Assembly: GCA_025800245.1 (NCBI GenBank)
Contig: JAOXSA010000269.1
Span: 1 to 34,270 of the forward strand
Direction: 5' to 3'
Origin: Amphritea sp.
Lineage (GTDB): Bacteria > Pseudomonadota > Gammaproteobacteria > Pseudomonadales > Balneatricaceae
DNA: 34,270 nucleotides
Part shown: piece by piece, positions 8,452 through 16,365 of the stretch
Position numbering within the stretch: position 1 is the first letter of the stretch
How the letters are laid out: every line of letters starts with the position of its first letter
Translations under genes and position numbers: made by a program
The notes under the pieces: generated by a model
Seen by the model: the letters and a program-made list of their open reading frames with translations, nothing else
Databases searched by the model: none
What the model was told of the DNA's origin: nothing

Positions 8452-10053
8452 TTATGGCAACGGTGGATTATTCCAGCGCTGCACCGTGACGATCAGCTGA
8501 CCATCACCGTTCAGGGTCTGTCCGTTTTCTTCAACTTCGGCGACAACTTTCAGATTACCGGCGTTGTTGGTCGACATCCGGCGCTCAGGATTCGGACCTG
8601 CTGCTGCAGTGGTAAAGACACCGGTCTTAGCATCCATCTGACCAGCAAAGTGGGTATCCCGGTCGGCTTCAGCCTGGGCATCGAAAGGCTCCACATGCCA
8701 TTTAGCAGGCACGAAACCAATACGCATATCATCATCGGTTCCCGGCTGGCCGTCGGCGCCGTTCATCCAGGCTTCGGCCTGGAAATGGCCGTTGTATTTC
8801 GGCGTAGAACCACCATTACCACCGACCCGGGCGACTGAGAATTCAGGCACGACACGGACACTGCCGATCTGATCAAAGACATTCAGTGTTGCGCCGTTAG
8901 CCTTGCCTGCTTTTACCTTACGCTGGCCGGTTTCGGCAGAACTCAGCGCCGTTGCCTGAACCACGACCTTGTTATCGTCACGGTAAAGTTCACTGACTAC
9001 CTTAATGCCATCACCCAGATCGATCTTCTGACCGATACCGGTACCCACCAGTGTCAGCACTTCAGTACTACCGGCGCGGATATATTCAGGCTGAACAGAG
9101 AGCAGTTTAGGAGTACTGCCACTGCGGATCGCGGTGAAATCCATACCCGCTTCATCGTGGATACTCTCAAACATCCGGCCAGTCAGCTCAGAGCCGTCCG
9201 CCGATGCCGCAAATACCTGGCGCATCTTCACGCCATCCACAGTCAGATTGGCACGCCATTCGTAGCCGGTATAGACGATTGCACTGCCACTGCCTTTAAA
9301 CGCAGAACCATCGGCATATTCGCCATCGACTTTGACTTTGTACTGATCACCCTGACCACCGGAGACGGTCATAACACCGCGCAGATCGCCTTTGCCCGGC
9401 ATCTGACCGCTGAAACTCCAGCTGCCCGACAACGGTTGCTTCGCCATCTGCTGCCACTGATTCCAGCTATCGGACTTCAGTGAGTAGTTGCTGGCCAACT
9501 CAGGCACCATCTCTTTGAATGCCAGATCCATCCAGTCACGGTCCCGTGCCAGTGCCTGATATTCAAGAGTTGGCCACTGGCCCATATGGAAATGCACCAG
9601 ATGTTCCCATTCCGCCGCCGGACGACGCTGCAGAGTAACCCGGGCACCGGAGTGACAACGGGCACACATCTCGGTGAAATTGGTCGACTCAAAGCTCTCC
9701 ATAGTATTGAGACGGCGTTCCATCGCGTAACGGGAACCGGCGGTTTCCTCTGGTGCCAGCCCCTGCTTATCAGCAAAGTATTTCACCAGTGTCCGGCGCT
9801 CTTCGTCAGTCACCTTAAGGCCGTGCATCAGCTGCATCCGGGCGATGGTCATCAGCCAGCCTTCCGGCGTTTTCCGCTGATGGCTCATACGACTGAATTG
9901 CGCAGGCTCGGCACTCTCTTCAGTGTGACAGGCAAGACATTTACTGCGGATTATAGATTCGGCGTCAGGCGATGCCTGTGTGGACGTGACCGGCAGCAGT
10001 AAACCTGCCAGTACGGCTCCACCCGCCAGTTTAGAAAGGTTGTATTTTTTCAT
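8452..10053 (-). CDS. qhpA: Quinohemoprotein amine dehydrogenase alpha subunit, copy 1 (diheme c)
   Basis: A 533-residue periplasmic subunit. A signal peptide (MKKYNLSKLAGGAVLAGLLL, cleavage near TQA-SPD) is followed by two c-type heme sites, Cys39-x-x-Cys42-His43 and Cys130-x-x-Cys133-His134. The rest is the beta-rich domains typical of QHNDH alpha (KMRQVFAASADGSELTGRM, ARVGGNGG, GTDDDMRIG). The hemes carry electrons from the CTQ cofactor to an external acceptor. I start at the ATG at 10053 (AAGGAG about 10 bases upstream), because this gives a clean signal peptide; the longer frame from 10101 adds 16 unlikely residues. It is the first gene of operon 1, with a -24/-12 promoter about 77 bases upstream. 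Confidence 0.93.
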   Translation of the reverse strand: MKKYNLSKLAGGAVLAGLLLPVTSTQASPDAESIIRSKCLACHTEESAEPAQFSRMSHQRKTPEGWLMTIARMQLMHGLKVTDEERRTLVKYFADKQGLAPEETAGSRYAMERRLNTMESFESTNFTEMCARCHSGARVTLQRRPAAEWEHLVHFHMGQWPTLEYQALARDRDWMDLAFKEMVPELASNYSLKSDSWNQWQQMAKQPLSGSWSFSGQMPGKGDLRGVMTVSGGQGDQYKVKVDGEYADGSAFKGSGSAIVYTGYEWRANLTVDGVKMRQVFAASADGSELTGRMFESIHDEAGMDFTAIRSGSTPKLLSVQPEYIRAGSTEVLTLVGTGIGQKIDLGDGIKVVSELYRDDNKVVVQATALSSAETGQRKVKAGKANGATLNVFDQIGSVRVVPEFSVARVGGNGGSTPKYNGHFQAEAWMNGADGQPGTDDDMRIGFVPAKWHVEPFDAQAEADRDTHFAGQMDAKTGVFTTAAAGPNPERRMSTNNAGNLKVVAEVEENGQTLNGDGQLIVTVQRWNNPPLP

Positions 10054-10129
10054 CGAGGCCAGACTCCTTCTTATGTTTATTCTCAGGCAACGATGCGCCA
10101 CCTGCTGTTCTAACCTGACCTGATTAATT

Positions 10130-10144
10130 GCACACCCTGTGCCA
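10130..10144 (-). promoter_or_regulatory. Sigma54 (-24/-12) promoter for the qhpA1 operon
   Basis: On the minus strand the sequence is TGGCACAGGGTGTGC. GG and GC are exactly spaced as in the consensus TGGCACG-N4-TTGC; the only weak point is G for T in the -12 block. The transcription start would be near 10118, giving a roughly 65-base leader to qhpA1. Confidence 0.75.
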
Positions 10145-10180
10145 AATACTTAAAAACCTTTAATTTCATACAGTTAACAA

Positions 10181-10200
10181 AAATAAGTAGTTTCACCTAT
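10181..10200. promoter_or_regulatory. Imperfect copy of the activator-promoter inverted repeat
   Basis: AAATAAGTAGTTTCACCTAT resembles the palindromic site at 3816-3835 (AATAAGTA then TACTTATT), with the right half degenerate. It lies about 40-55 bases upstream of the qhpA1 -24 element. It is a candidate binding site for the AcoR-like protein, by inference only. Confidence 0.3.
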
Positions 10201-10231
10201 CACCGTTTCACCGGTCCCGACTGTTTTATTC

Positions 10232-10249
10232 CTGAACACCGTTGTTCAG
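10232..10249. promoter_or_regulatory. Perfect inverted repeat CTGAACA-N4-TGTTCAG (candidate upstream activating site)
   Basis: The 7-bp arms are perfect. The centre is about 120 bases upstream of the predicted qhpA1 transcription start, a normal distance for sigma54 activator sites. Confidence 0.45.
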
Positions 10250-10276
10250 AAATGTGACACTGCCCGCTCCACCGTC

Positions 10277-10300
10277 CGCACTGTTGCGCACTATTACGCA
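10277..10300. repeat. Tandem 10-bp direct repeats CGCACTGTTG / CGCACTATTA / CGCA
   Basis: Two and a half units lie in the middle of the divergent qhpA1/aldehyde dehydrogenase region. The helical-turn spacing suggests a protein-binding array. The sequence is unlike the TGTA arrays at 21328 and 31762. Confidence 0.35.
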
Positions 10301-10344
10301 GACCGGTTGCCAGCCGCAGCGGTCGGAATGACTTATTTTTTTAC

Positions 10345-10359
10345 ACTCTGTCTCAGAGT
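10345..10359. promoter_or_regulatory. Inverted repeat ACTCTG-TCT-CAGAGT (candidate upstream activating site)
   Basis: The perfect 6-bp arms are centred about 117 bases upstream of the predicted aldehyde dehydrogenase transcription start. This mirrors the position of the 10232-10249 repeat relative to qhpA1. Confidence 0.4.
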
Positions 10360-10442
10360 AAAACAGTCCCGATTCTGACCGGCAAAGAGCAACAAAAAAT
10401 AAAACCCTTACATTTCAAGAAGTTAATTAAAAGATATCGCTC

Positions 10443-10457
10443 TGGCACAAGGATTGC
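10443..10457 (+). promoter_or_regulatory. Sigma54 (-24/-12) promoter for the aldehyde dehydrogenase gene
   Basis: TGGCACAAGGATTGC matches the consensus TGGCACG-N4-TTGC at all but one specified base. The start would be near 10469, leaving an approximately 95-base leader before the ATG at 10565. The leader contains an AGCCA-GCA-TGGCT hairpin. ATAGCTGT (10459-10466) and ACAGCTAT (10507-10514) form a further inverted repeat around it. Confidence 0.85.
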
Positions 10458-10564
10458 GATAGCTGTACCACAGGATATGGGAAGCCAGCATGGCTGGATC
10501 CGTTAAACAGCTATACAAACCCTGATAAGCAAAACCCAGATAAACAAAATAAGAAGGTTTAACT

Positions 10565-12064
10565 ATGAGCGAATCACAACTGTCCCCTTCTGCTGAAGCC
10601 CAGGCATTTCTTCAGCGCCAACAAAAATTCCTGATCGGCGAGCACTGGCTGGATGCCGAAGATGGCCGCACCATCACGGTGGTTAATCCGGCTGATGGTG
10701 AACAGATCGCCAGCGTCCCGAGCGGCAGTAAAGCCGATATCGACAAAGCCGTTGCCGCTGCCCGTCAGGCATTCGATGATTCAGAATGGAGCCGGATTAA
10801 GCCGGTGGCCCGCCAGAAACTGCTGCTGGATTTTGCCGACCTGATTGAAAAGAACGCCCCGCTGCTGGCAGAGATCGAAGCACTGGATAATGGTAAGAGC
10901 GTGGTCATTGCCGAGCATGTGGATATCCGTCTGGCGATTGACTTCCTGCGTTACATGGCAGGTTTTGCCACCAAGATCGAAGGCCGTACCGTGGATGTAT
11001 CGGTACCCTTTATGCCGGATGCTCAGTGGCACGGTTATACACGCCGTGAAGCGGTGGGTGTTGTCGGTGCTATCGTCGCCTGGAACTTCCCACTCTTGCT
11101 GGCCTGCTGGAAGCTGGGCCCGGCCCTGGCAACCGGCTGTACCGTCGTGCTGAAACCTGCCGAAGATACCCCGCTGACTGCACTCAAGCTGGCAGAACTG
11201 GCACTGGAAGCAGGCTATCCTGCCGGTGTCGTAAACGTCGTCACCGGTCTGGGCCATGAAGCCGGTGCTGCGCTGTCGAGCCATCCGGATGTTGATAAGC
11301 TGACCTTCACCGGTTCTACCGACGTCGGCAAACTGATCGGTAAAGCGGCAATGGACACCATGACCCGGGTCACCCTGGAACTGGGCGGTAAGTCTCCAAC
11401 CATCGTTCTGGAAGACGCCGACCTGCCAACCGCTGCCGCAGGTGCAGCCAACGCAATCTTCTTCAACCAGGGTCAGGTCTGCTGTGCCGGTTCGCGCCTC
11501 TACGTACATAAGAAACACTTTGATAACGTGGTTGCTGATATCTCCGATATCGCTGCCAATATGACGCTGGGTGCAGGTCTTGATCCAACCGCACAGATGG
11601 GGCCACTGGTATCTGCTAAACAGCAGGAACGAGTCTGTGGTTATATCGAACAGGGCCGTGCCTCCGGTGCGACGATCACCACCGGTGGTGGTGCCGCAGA
11701 TGGTCCGGGTTTCTTCGTTAAGCCAACCGTGATGGTGGATGTGAATCACAACGCCTCCGTGGTACAGGAGGAGATCTTCGGCCCGGTACTGGTAGCCATG
11801 CCGTTTGATGATATTGATGAAGCGGTGCGTATCGCCAATGACAGCCAGTACGGTCTGGGTGCCAGTATCTGGTCCAACAATCTGTCTCAGGTGCACCGTA
11901 TGATCCCACGGATCAAATCCGGTTCGGTCTGGGTTAACTGCCATACCGCACTGGATCCGTCACTGCCATTCGGTGGTTATAAACAGTCCGGTCTGGGGCG
12001 TGAAATGGGCAGCGATGTGATTGAACACTACACCGAGGTTAAAACGGTGTTGATGAGTATCTGA
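10565..12064 (+). CDS. NAD-dependent aldehyde dehydrogenase, phenylacetaldehyde dehydrogenase-like
   Basis: A 499-residue cytoplasmic aldehyde dehydrogenase of normal length. It has WNFPLLLACWKLGPAL at the NAD-binding start, the FTGSTDVGKLIG loop, ELGGKSP with catalytic Glu272, GQVCCAGSR with nucleophile Cys306, and LPFGGYKQSGLGRE near the end. Overall it resembles FeaB/PeaE phenylacetaldehyde dehydrogenases. It is divergent from qhpA1, driven by its own sigma54 promoter, and preceded by AAGAAGG as ribosome site. The role inferred from context is oxidation of the aldehyde released by amine dehydrogenase to the carboxylic acid. The chain length or aromatic preference cannot be decided from sequence alone. 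Confidence 0.9.
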   Translation: MSESQLSPSAEAQAFLQRQQKFLIGEHWLDAEDGRTITVVNPADGEQIASVPSGSKADIDKAVAAARQAFDDSEWSRIKPVARQKLLLDFADLIEKNAPLLAEIEALDNGKSVVIAEHVDIRLAIDFLRYMAGFATKIEGRTVDVSVPFMPDAQWHGYTRREAVGVVGAIVAWNFPLLLACWKLGPALATGCTVVLKPAEDTPLTALKLAELALEAGYPAGVVNVVTGLGHEAGAALSSHPDVDKLTFTGSTDVGKLIGKAAMDTMTRVTLELGGKSPTIVLEDADLPTAAAGAANAIFFNQGQVCCAGSRLYVHKKHFDNVVADISDIAANMTLGAGLDPTAQMGPLVSAKQQERVCGYIEQGRASGATITTGGGAADGPGFFVKPTVMVDVNHNASVVQEEIFGPVLVAMPFDDIDEAVRIANDSQYGLGASIWSNNLSQVHRMIPRIKSGSVWVNCHTALDPSLPFGGYKQSGLGREMGSDVIEHYTEVKTVLMSI

Positions 12065-12081
12065 TCTGATCATCAGCCAAT

Positions 12082-12112
12082 AAAGCCGCTCTCGTTTGAT
12101 AGCGGCTTTTTT
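12082..12112 (+). terminator. Rho-independent terminator after the aldehyde dehydrogenase gene
   Basis: AAAGCCGCT / AGCGGCTTT arms (12082-12090, 12101-12109) around a 10-base loop end in a T-run. The hairpin begins 17 bases after the stop codon. Confidence 0.88.
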
Positions 12113-12153
12113 AGTCAGGAAATCAGGCTATACCATTGGAAGAAATTATTTCT

Positions 12154-12193
12154 TTCGCTACAAAAAAATCCCTGTAGCGAGGGCCTTCCAGGC
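12154..12193 (-). terminator. Terminator-like region with two alternative hairpins
   Basis: On the minus strand CCCT-CGCTAC-AGGG (12183-12170) is followed by ATTTTTTT, a short terminator for the 57-residue gene and perhaps for the qhpG end of operon 2. The overlapping 8-bp perfect arms TCGCTACA and TGTAGCGA (12156-12163 and 12174-12181) would form a competing stem that hides the T-run. Confidence 0.5.
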
Positions 12194-12206
12194 TAGATCT
12201 CAGAAT

Positions 12207-12380
12207 CTACCGATCCCTATCCTGCTGAGGCGGTACATAGATAAAGATTGTTACCACAATCAGAATAATCGCAGCGGCAATATAGCCGAAGCGTGCCAGA
12301 CTCATACCTTCCATATCGTGCGCCTGAAAAAACAGAAAAACAGCCAGACAGATCGCAACAATTGCACCCAGTATTTTCAT
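12207..12380 (-). CDS. Small two-helix membrane protein (57 residues)
   Basis: An ATG at 12380 with AGGGG 8 bases upstream opens a 57-residue frame ending at TAG (12207-12209). The protein begins MKILGAIVAICLAVFLFFQA, a clear transmembrane helix. After a short polar linker (HDMEGMSLARFG) comes a second helix, YIAAAIILIVVTIFIYV, and then the charged tail PPQQDRDR. No family is recognised. It follows qhpG by 95 bases on the same strand and could be co-transcribed with operon 2, or use its own weak promoter in that gap. The coding call rests on the ribosome site and a clean hydrophobic design. Confidence 0.68.
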   Translation of the reverse strand: MKILGAIVAICLAVFLFFQAHDMEGMSLARFGYIAAAIILIVVTIFIYVPPQQDRDR

Positions 12381-12475
12381 TGATCACCCCTTCGGTTCAC
12401 TGCGTAATCCAGAATCAGCCCGGACCTTGCTGATAAGTATATACAGCATCCCCCCCTGATACAGGCAAAAGAGGA

Positions 12476-13810
12476 TTACACTTTCTCAACAATCCAGCGA
12501 TTCTGCAGCAGCCAGCCATGCAAGCCTTTTGCATTCTCTGCGGGCATTCCCTGCTGTTCTAGGCAATCAGACACTGTCTGATCTGAGGGTCGGTTCTGCA
12601 GCGCCCGAACGACCGGCGCCATTGCCAGGCCGTTAAGGTGCCAGATACCCAACGGCTGATCGTTGGTAACCACCACCTCTGCTTCGTGGATATAGCCATT
12701 GCTGACCACCGGCATAGTGGTTACCTGTACTGAGTCGGGATCAGTCACTTGATGAAGCGGCTGATTGTCGGGCCAGTGACTGCGATTTTTCCAGAACGAT
12801 AACTCAGGCCAGCGCTGTTCCATGGCGTAGAAATCCCGTCCGATACGGGCAAAACGATAAAACAGATGCTCTACCCGCTGCTGATAAAAGCGTTTCGCCA
12901 GTTCGGCGTTCTCCGGTTGTTTCAACAGCGTATTGATTACCGCCGGGGCCTGCAGCGCGCTGGACAGCGCCTGAAAGATGCCATTGCCTGACAACGGGTC
13001 AACAGCCATGGCGGCATCTCCAACCCGTATCCAGTTATCGCCCACCGGCTCATTGCAGAGAATCGGCGTACTGGTGCGGGCATGAATTTCACCGGTAGGC
13101 ACAGCATTAACCATAAATGGTTCTGCACCGGGGAGCGTGCCCAGAATCCGGTTACAGTGCTCAACCAGCTGGGCTTTTTCCGGCAGATCGGCACTGCCGA
13201 CATCGAACGTCAATTGCAGATAGCGGGTACCGTCTGACCAGGCCGCCATCCAGGCCCAGCCATCCTGAAAGCTTTCTGCTGCCGATTGTGGTCTGCAGGG
13301 TTCGCCCTTCCAGTACTGCAGCAGAGATACAGTTTCTGTACCGCGAAGACGCTTCAACCCAGTCCCCGGTGCGGCACGCCCACGGCCCTCGACCAGAAAA
13401 TCCGCAGTAATCACGTCAGTACTGTGTTTGAGCTCTATACGATGGCTATCAGACTCCTGAGTCACCTTACCCACCCGGCCATGTATAACGGTGACACCGG
13501 CATCAGTCAGATCTTTCAGAATACCGACATCCAGCTCCGTCCGGTTGATCAGCCTTTCAGTATTAGCGCTGTTAGCTTCGCCATTCCAGCTGGCCAGACG
13601 CGGCGATGGCGCCGGCAGATTCTGAAGGGCTTTAGTGAAGCCGGCTCCACGCAGACCTTCCACAACCCGTTCAGAGATCCCTTCAACCGCTTTGAACGGT
13701 CGTGGTTCTGTAATGAGCGTTACCTTATACCCCAGCTTTGTTAAGCCGATCGCGGTAGCTCCACCCGCCGGACCGCCGCCTAATACAACAATCTGAGCAG
13801 ACTGATTCAT
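12476..13810 (-). CDS. qhpG: FAD-dependent tryptophan monooxygenase for CTQ formation, QhpG
   Basis: A 444-residue flavoprotein of the tryptophan-halogenase/p-hydroxybenzoate-hydroxylase type. The N-terminal dinucleotide fold is VVLGGGPAGGATAIGL (about residues 8-23), and the second FAD-contact segment WIRVGDAAMAVDPLSGNGI is in the middle. In Paracoccus, QhpG adds oxygen to the gamma-subunit tryptophan on the way to the quinone, acting on the crosslinked peptide. It overlaps the qhpE stop by 4 bases (ATGA) and is the last gene of the operon. Only one copy exists in the window, so it presumably serves both gamma peptides. No terminator follows directly. Confidence 0.88.
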   Translation of the reverse strand: MNQSAQIVVLGGGPAGGATAIGLTKLGYKVTLITEPRPFKAVEGISERVVEGLRGAGFTKALQNLPAPSPRLASWNGEANSANTERLINRTELDVGILKDLTDAGVTVIHGRVGKVTQESDSHRIELKHSTDVITADFLVEGRGRAAPGTGLKRLRGTETVSLLQYWKGEPCRPQSAAESFQDGWAWMAAWSDGTRYLQLTFDVGSADLPEKAQLVEHCNRILGTLPGAEPFMVNAVPTGEIHARTSTPILCNEPVGDNWIRVGDAAMAVDPLSGNGIFQALSSALQAPAVINTLLKQPENAELAKRFYQQRVEHLFYRFARIGRDFYAMEQRWPELSFWKNRSHWPDNQPLHQVTDPDSVQVTTMPVVSNGYIHEAEVVVTNDQPLGIWHLNGLAMAPVVRALQNRPSDQTVSDCLEQQGMPAENAKGLHGWLLQNRWIVEKV

Positions 13811-14538
13811 GGAGTCTCCCCCTGACCGGTTTGTTCACCGTTTTTTTCCGGGAAGCGAACTTCTGCACCAAAGTATCTGGCCTGCGCCTCTAACCACTGA
13901 GTCACAGCCTCTATGGAGTTATCGCCACCTTCGCTGAGATAGCGACCGATATGCCCGCTTAACTGAGCACAACCAGCGCTGGCCCCTACTACGCCGGCTT
14001 CCGCCTGCACGTAGGCACCAAAATCGGCATACCGGGTTTGCAACGAGGATATTTCATTGATGGCACAACGGGCATCGCCGGTCATCCGGAATACATCAGG
14101 ATATGCCGCAGGATAAACCGGTTCTCCTCTGGCCGGGGTCGATGCACAGATAATCACACCAGCCGACAAAGCCCGTTCACAGGCTTCTCGGAGCACATCC
14201 CGATCATTGCGTAGCCCCAGACTCAGATTGATCACCGCGACATCCTGCATCACCAGCCAGTCAATCGCCGCAGCCACCTGCGCCGGTGTTGTTGTAAGCC
14301 GGTCACGGAAGATCTGCGCCACGGCAAACATCGCCAGGGGTGCCTGATCGGCGATCACGCGGAGCAGCGCAGAACCATGTCCGAGCTTGTCGCAACAGGT
14401 GTCCACCTGTTGCACCTGATCATCCTGCCAGATAAAGCCGGCCTGATCAGAAACACGGTTACCATCAACCGGGGAGATCCCTGGATGACCATAGCCACTG
14501 TCCACAAGGCCTATGCGCACAGAATTAGTCCGACTCAC
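13807..14538 (-). CDS. qhpE: Subtilisin-like protease for gamma-subunit leader removal, QhpE
   Basis: About 243 residues, an S8-type serine protease. Likely catalytic residues are Asp13 (IGLVDSGYG), His54 (LGHGSALL) and Ser187 (GASAGC); the usual GTSMAAP is degenerate, as I recall for QhpE. There is no signal peptide, consistent with a cytoplasmic enzyme cutting the 28-residue leader of the gamma peptide before export. I choose the GTG at 14538, because GGAGGGG sits 8 bases before it; the ATG at 14565 lacks such a site. The gene overlaps the qhpF end by 14 bases and the qhpG start by 4, indicating tight translational coupling. Only one copy is present. Confidence 0.86.
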   Translation of the reverse strand: MSRTNSVRIGLVDSGYGHPGISPVDGNRVSDQAGFIWQDDQVQQVDTCCDKLGHGSALLRVIADQAPLAMFAVAQIFRDRLTTTPAQVAAAIDWLVMQDVAVINLSLGLRNDRDVLREACERALSAGVIICASTPARGEPVYPAAYPDVFRMTGDARCAINEISSLQTRYADFGAYVQAEAGVVGASAGCAQLSGHIGRYLSEGGDNSIEAVTQWLEAQARYFGAEVRFPEKNGEQTGQGETP

Positions 14539-16270
14539 GTTCAGCCCCCTCCAGTAAAGTAGCATCAGTGCTGAACTGCGCCTGCTGCATGTAGATCTGC
14601 AGATCCGCGCTGGCCAGGGTCGAGGCCCGATGACTGATCAGAATCCGGGTACGATCAGCGAACAGACGATTTACATTACCGATCACCTCGGCTTCTGTCG
14701 CTTCATCCACCGCCGAGGTTGCCTCATCCAGGATCAGAATGGCGGGGTGTTGCAACAACGCCCGGGCGATAGCAACTCGCTGTTTCTGACCGCCAGACAG
14801 TTGCGTGCCTCGCTCACCCAGTGGGGTATCGATACCCTGTGGCAGGGTATCGACCCAGGTTTTCAGTTGCGCCTGTTCAATGGCGGTGATCAACGCTTCA
14901 TCACTGGCTTCAGGGGCAGCATAACGGATGTTTTCCGCCAGAGAACCCCGGAACAGCGTAATGTCCTGACTCACCAACGCCACTTTACTGCGCAGTGCGG
15001 CAGGTGACAGGCTTTTAAGATCGATCCCATCGAACAGAATCCGCCCTGCCATTGGGTCGTAATAACGCATTATCAGATCGATAACTGACGATTTACCAAC
15101 GCCGGACGGGCCACACAGGGCAATACAGCGCCCGGCTGGGAACTGAATCGAAGCCTGATCCAGAATCCTCTGCTGGCTGTTGTAGGCAAAGCTGACTTTG
15201 TCGAAACGGATACCACCGCGACAATCATCGGGCAGGCTGACGGTTTTTTCAGGCAAACAGATATCAGGCTGAGCCTGTTTCAATTCCATCACCCGGTCGA
15301 GGCTGACCGACATCCGCTGAATGGCCACATACAGTCCCAGCAGACTCTGCACCGGACCGGTGGCCATGCCCAGGTAAGTAGAGAATGCGATCAGTGATCC
15401 CAGTTGCCACTGCCCTTCTATCATCCAGTAACCGCCGATCAGGAATGCGCTGGCACGGGTCAGTGATGTCAGCGTGCCGGGAATCGCGTGGGTAAAGAAT
15501 TCGGTCACCTGCAGTTTCAGCAGGTCTTTCAGGTAGTTGTCACCCAGCCGGTTGAGCTTGTCGGACTCACGCTGCTCCTGTGAAACCGACTGGATAAACT
15601 TCATTGCGGGAAGAGTTTCCACCAGAAAAGAGCTCAGGTCTGCTGAACGCTCGCGGATCACCCGGGTCTGACGCTCTACCTTGCGCCGCATCCAGCGCAG
15701 CCAGAGTACTTCCAGTGGCAGCATCACAAGAACCAGCAAGGATAGCTGCCACGATAAAGTGACTAACAGCGCCAGTGCGCCGACCAGCCCCAGCACACTG
15801 CTGAGAGCGGAAAACAGACTATCCACCGCGAAGCGCTGAATCTGTGATACATCGCCATCCAGCCGGGACAGAATATCGCCGATACGGCGGCCACCGTAAA
15901 ACTGAGGTGAAAGCGTCTGTAGATGCGCGTACAGATTCTCCCGCAGATTAAACAGAATCCGACCGGATAAGCGGGTATGGAGATAACGGTTAACGCCCGA
16001 CAATGCGGTACTTAAAATACCCACAGCGATCATCGCAGCGGCCATCGTCACCAGCATGCCATAGTCTTTCGCCAGCAGACCGTCATCAATCAGCAGCTTG
16101 GTCAGCCAGGGCTGCAACAGCACCAGTCCGGAAGCCACCACCGAGAGCAGCATCAGACCAACAATTGCTTTCGATTGTGGTTTTACAAAGCTGTACAGCC
16201 AGCGGAACGCCTCTTCCAGTCGCGCCCGATTCTGACCATCAATTGCCGCGCTGAGCCATCTGAACATCAT
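14525..16270 (-). CDS. qhpF: ABC transporter (fused permease-ATPase) exporting the gamma peptide, QhpF
   Basis: A 581-residue half-transporter with about six membrane helices in residues 35-320. The ATPase domain has Walker A GPSGVGKS (387-394), signature LSGGQ (491-495) and Walker B ILILDE (511-516). The QhpF family moves the crosslinked, processed gamma subunit to the periplasm. It follows qhpB2 after a 95-base gap with two hairpins, and overlaps qhpE. Two adjacent ATG codons (16270 and 16267) are possible starts behind a GAAGAGAG stretch. It is the only exporter in the window, so module 1 depends on it or on a distant copy. Confidence 0.88.
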   Translation of the reverse strand: MMFRWLSAAIDGQNRARLEEAFRWLYSFVKPQSKAIVGLMLLSVVASGLVLLQPWLTKLLIDDGLLAKDYGMLVTMAAAMIAVGILSTALSGVNRYLHTRLSGRILFNLRENLYAHLQTLSPQFYGGRRIGDILSRLDGDVSQIQRFAVDSLFSALSSVLGLVGALALLVTLSWQLSLLVLVMLPLEVLWLRWMRRKVERQTRVIRERSADLSSFLVETLPAMKFIQSVSQEQRESDKLNRLGDNYLKDLLKLQVTEFFTHAIPGTLTSLTRASAFLIGGYWMIEGQWQLGSLIAFSTYLGMATGPVQSLLGLYVAIQRMSVSLDRVMELKQAQPDICLPEKTVSLPDDCRGGIRFDKVSFAYNSQQRILDQASIQFPAGRCIALCGPSGVGKSSVIDLIMRYYDPMAGRILFDGIDLKSLSPAALRSKVALVSQDITLFRGSLAENIRYAAPEASDEALITAIEQAQLKTWVDTLPQGIDTPLGERGTQLSGGQKQRVAIARALLQHPAILILDEATSAVDEATEAEVIGNVNRLFADRTRILISHRASTLASADLQIYMQQAQFSTDATLLEGAERESD

Positions 16271-16297
16271 GCTCTCTTCTTATTCTTATAAGCGGAA

Positions 16298-16320
16298 AAG
16301 GGCTGTCAGTGACAGCCCTT
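16298..16320 (-). terminator. Intercistronic hairpin between qhpB2 and qhpF
   Basis: AAGGGCTGTC / GACAGCCCTT form a perfect 10-bp stem with a 3-base loop, with only a short T-run on the minus strand. It probably gives partial termination or message stabilisation, so that structural subunits are made in excess over the maturation proteins. Confidence 0.65.
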
Positions 16321-16324
16321 GTTT

Positions 16325-16359
16325 TAACCTACGTTTACGTAAGGGTAAACCCTAGGTTA
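16325..16359. repeat. Second inverted repeat downstream of qhpB2
   Basis: TAACCTA (16325-16331) pairs with TAGGTTA (16353-16359), and GTTTAC (16333-16338) with GTAAAC (16345-16350), giving a long imperfect hairpin right after the qhpB2 stop and just before the 16298-16320 hairpin. Confidence 0.5.
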
Positions 16360-16365
16360 CGCGCC

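Noticed and set aside
10781-11944. 387-codon open frame antisense to the first aldehyde dehydrogenase
   Set aside because: It is a mirror frame of a well-supported enzyme gene, with no family resemblance, no ribosome site and His/Gln/Arg-rich composition typical of antisense frames.
12096-12383. 95-codon plus-strand open frame downstream of the first aldehyde dehydrogenase
   Set aside because: It starts inside the terminator hairpin, lacks a ribosome site and covers the better-supported 57-residue minus-strand gene.
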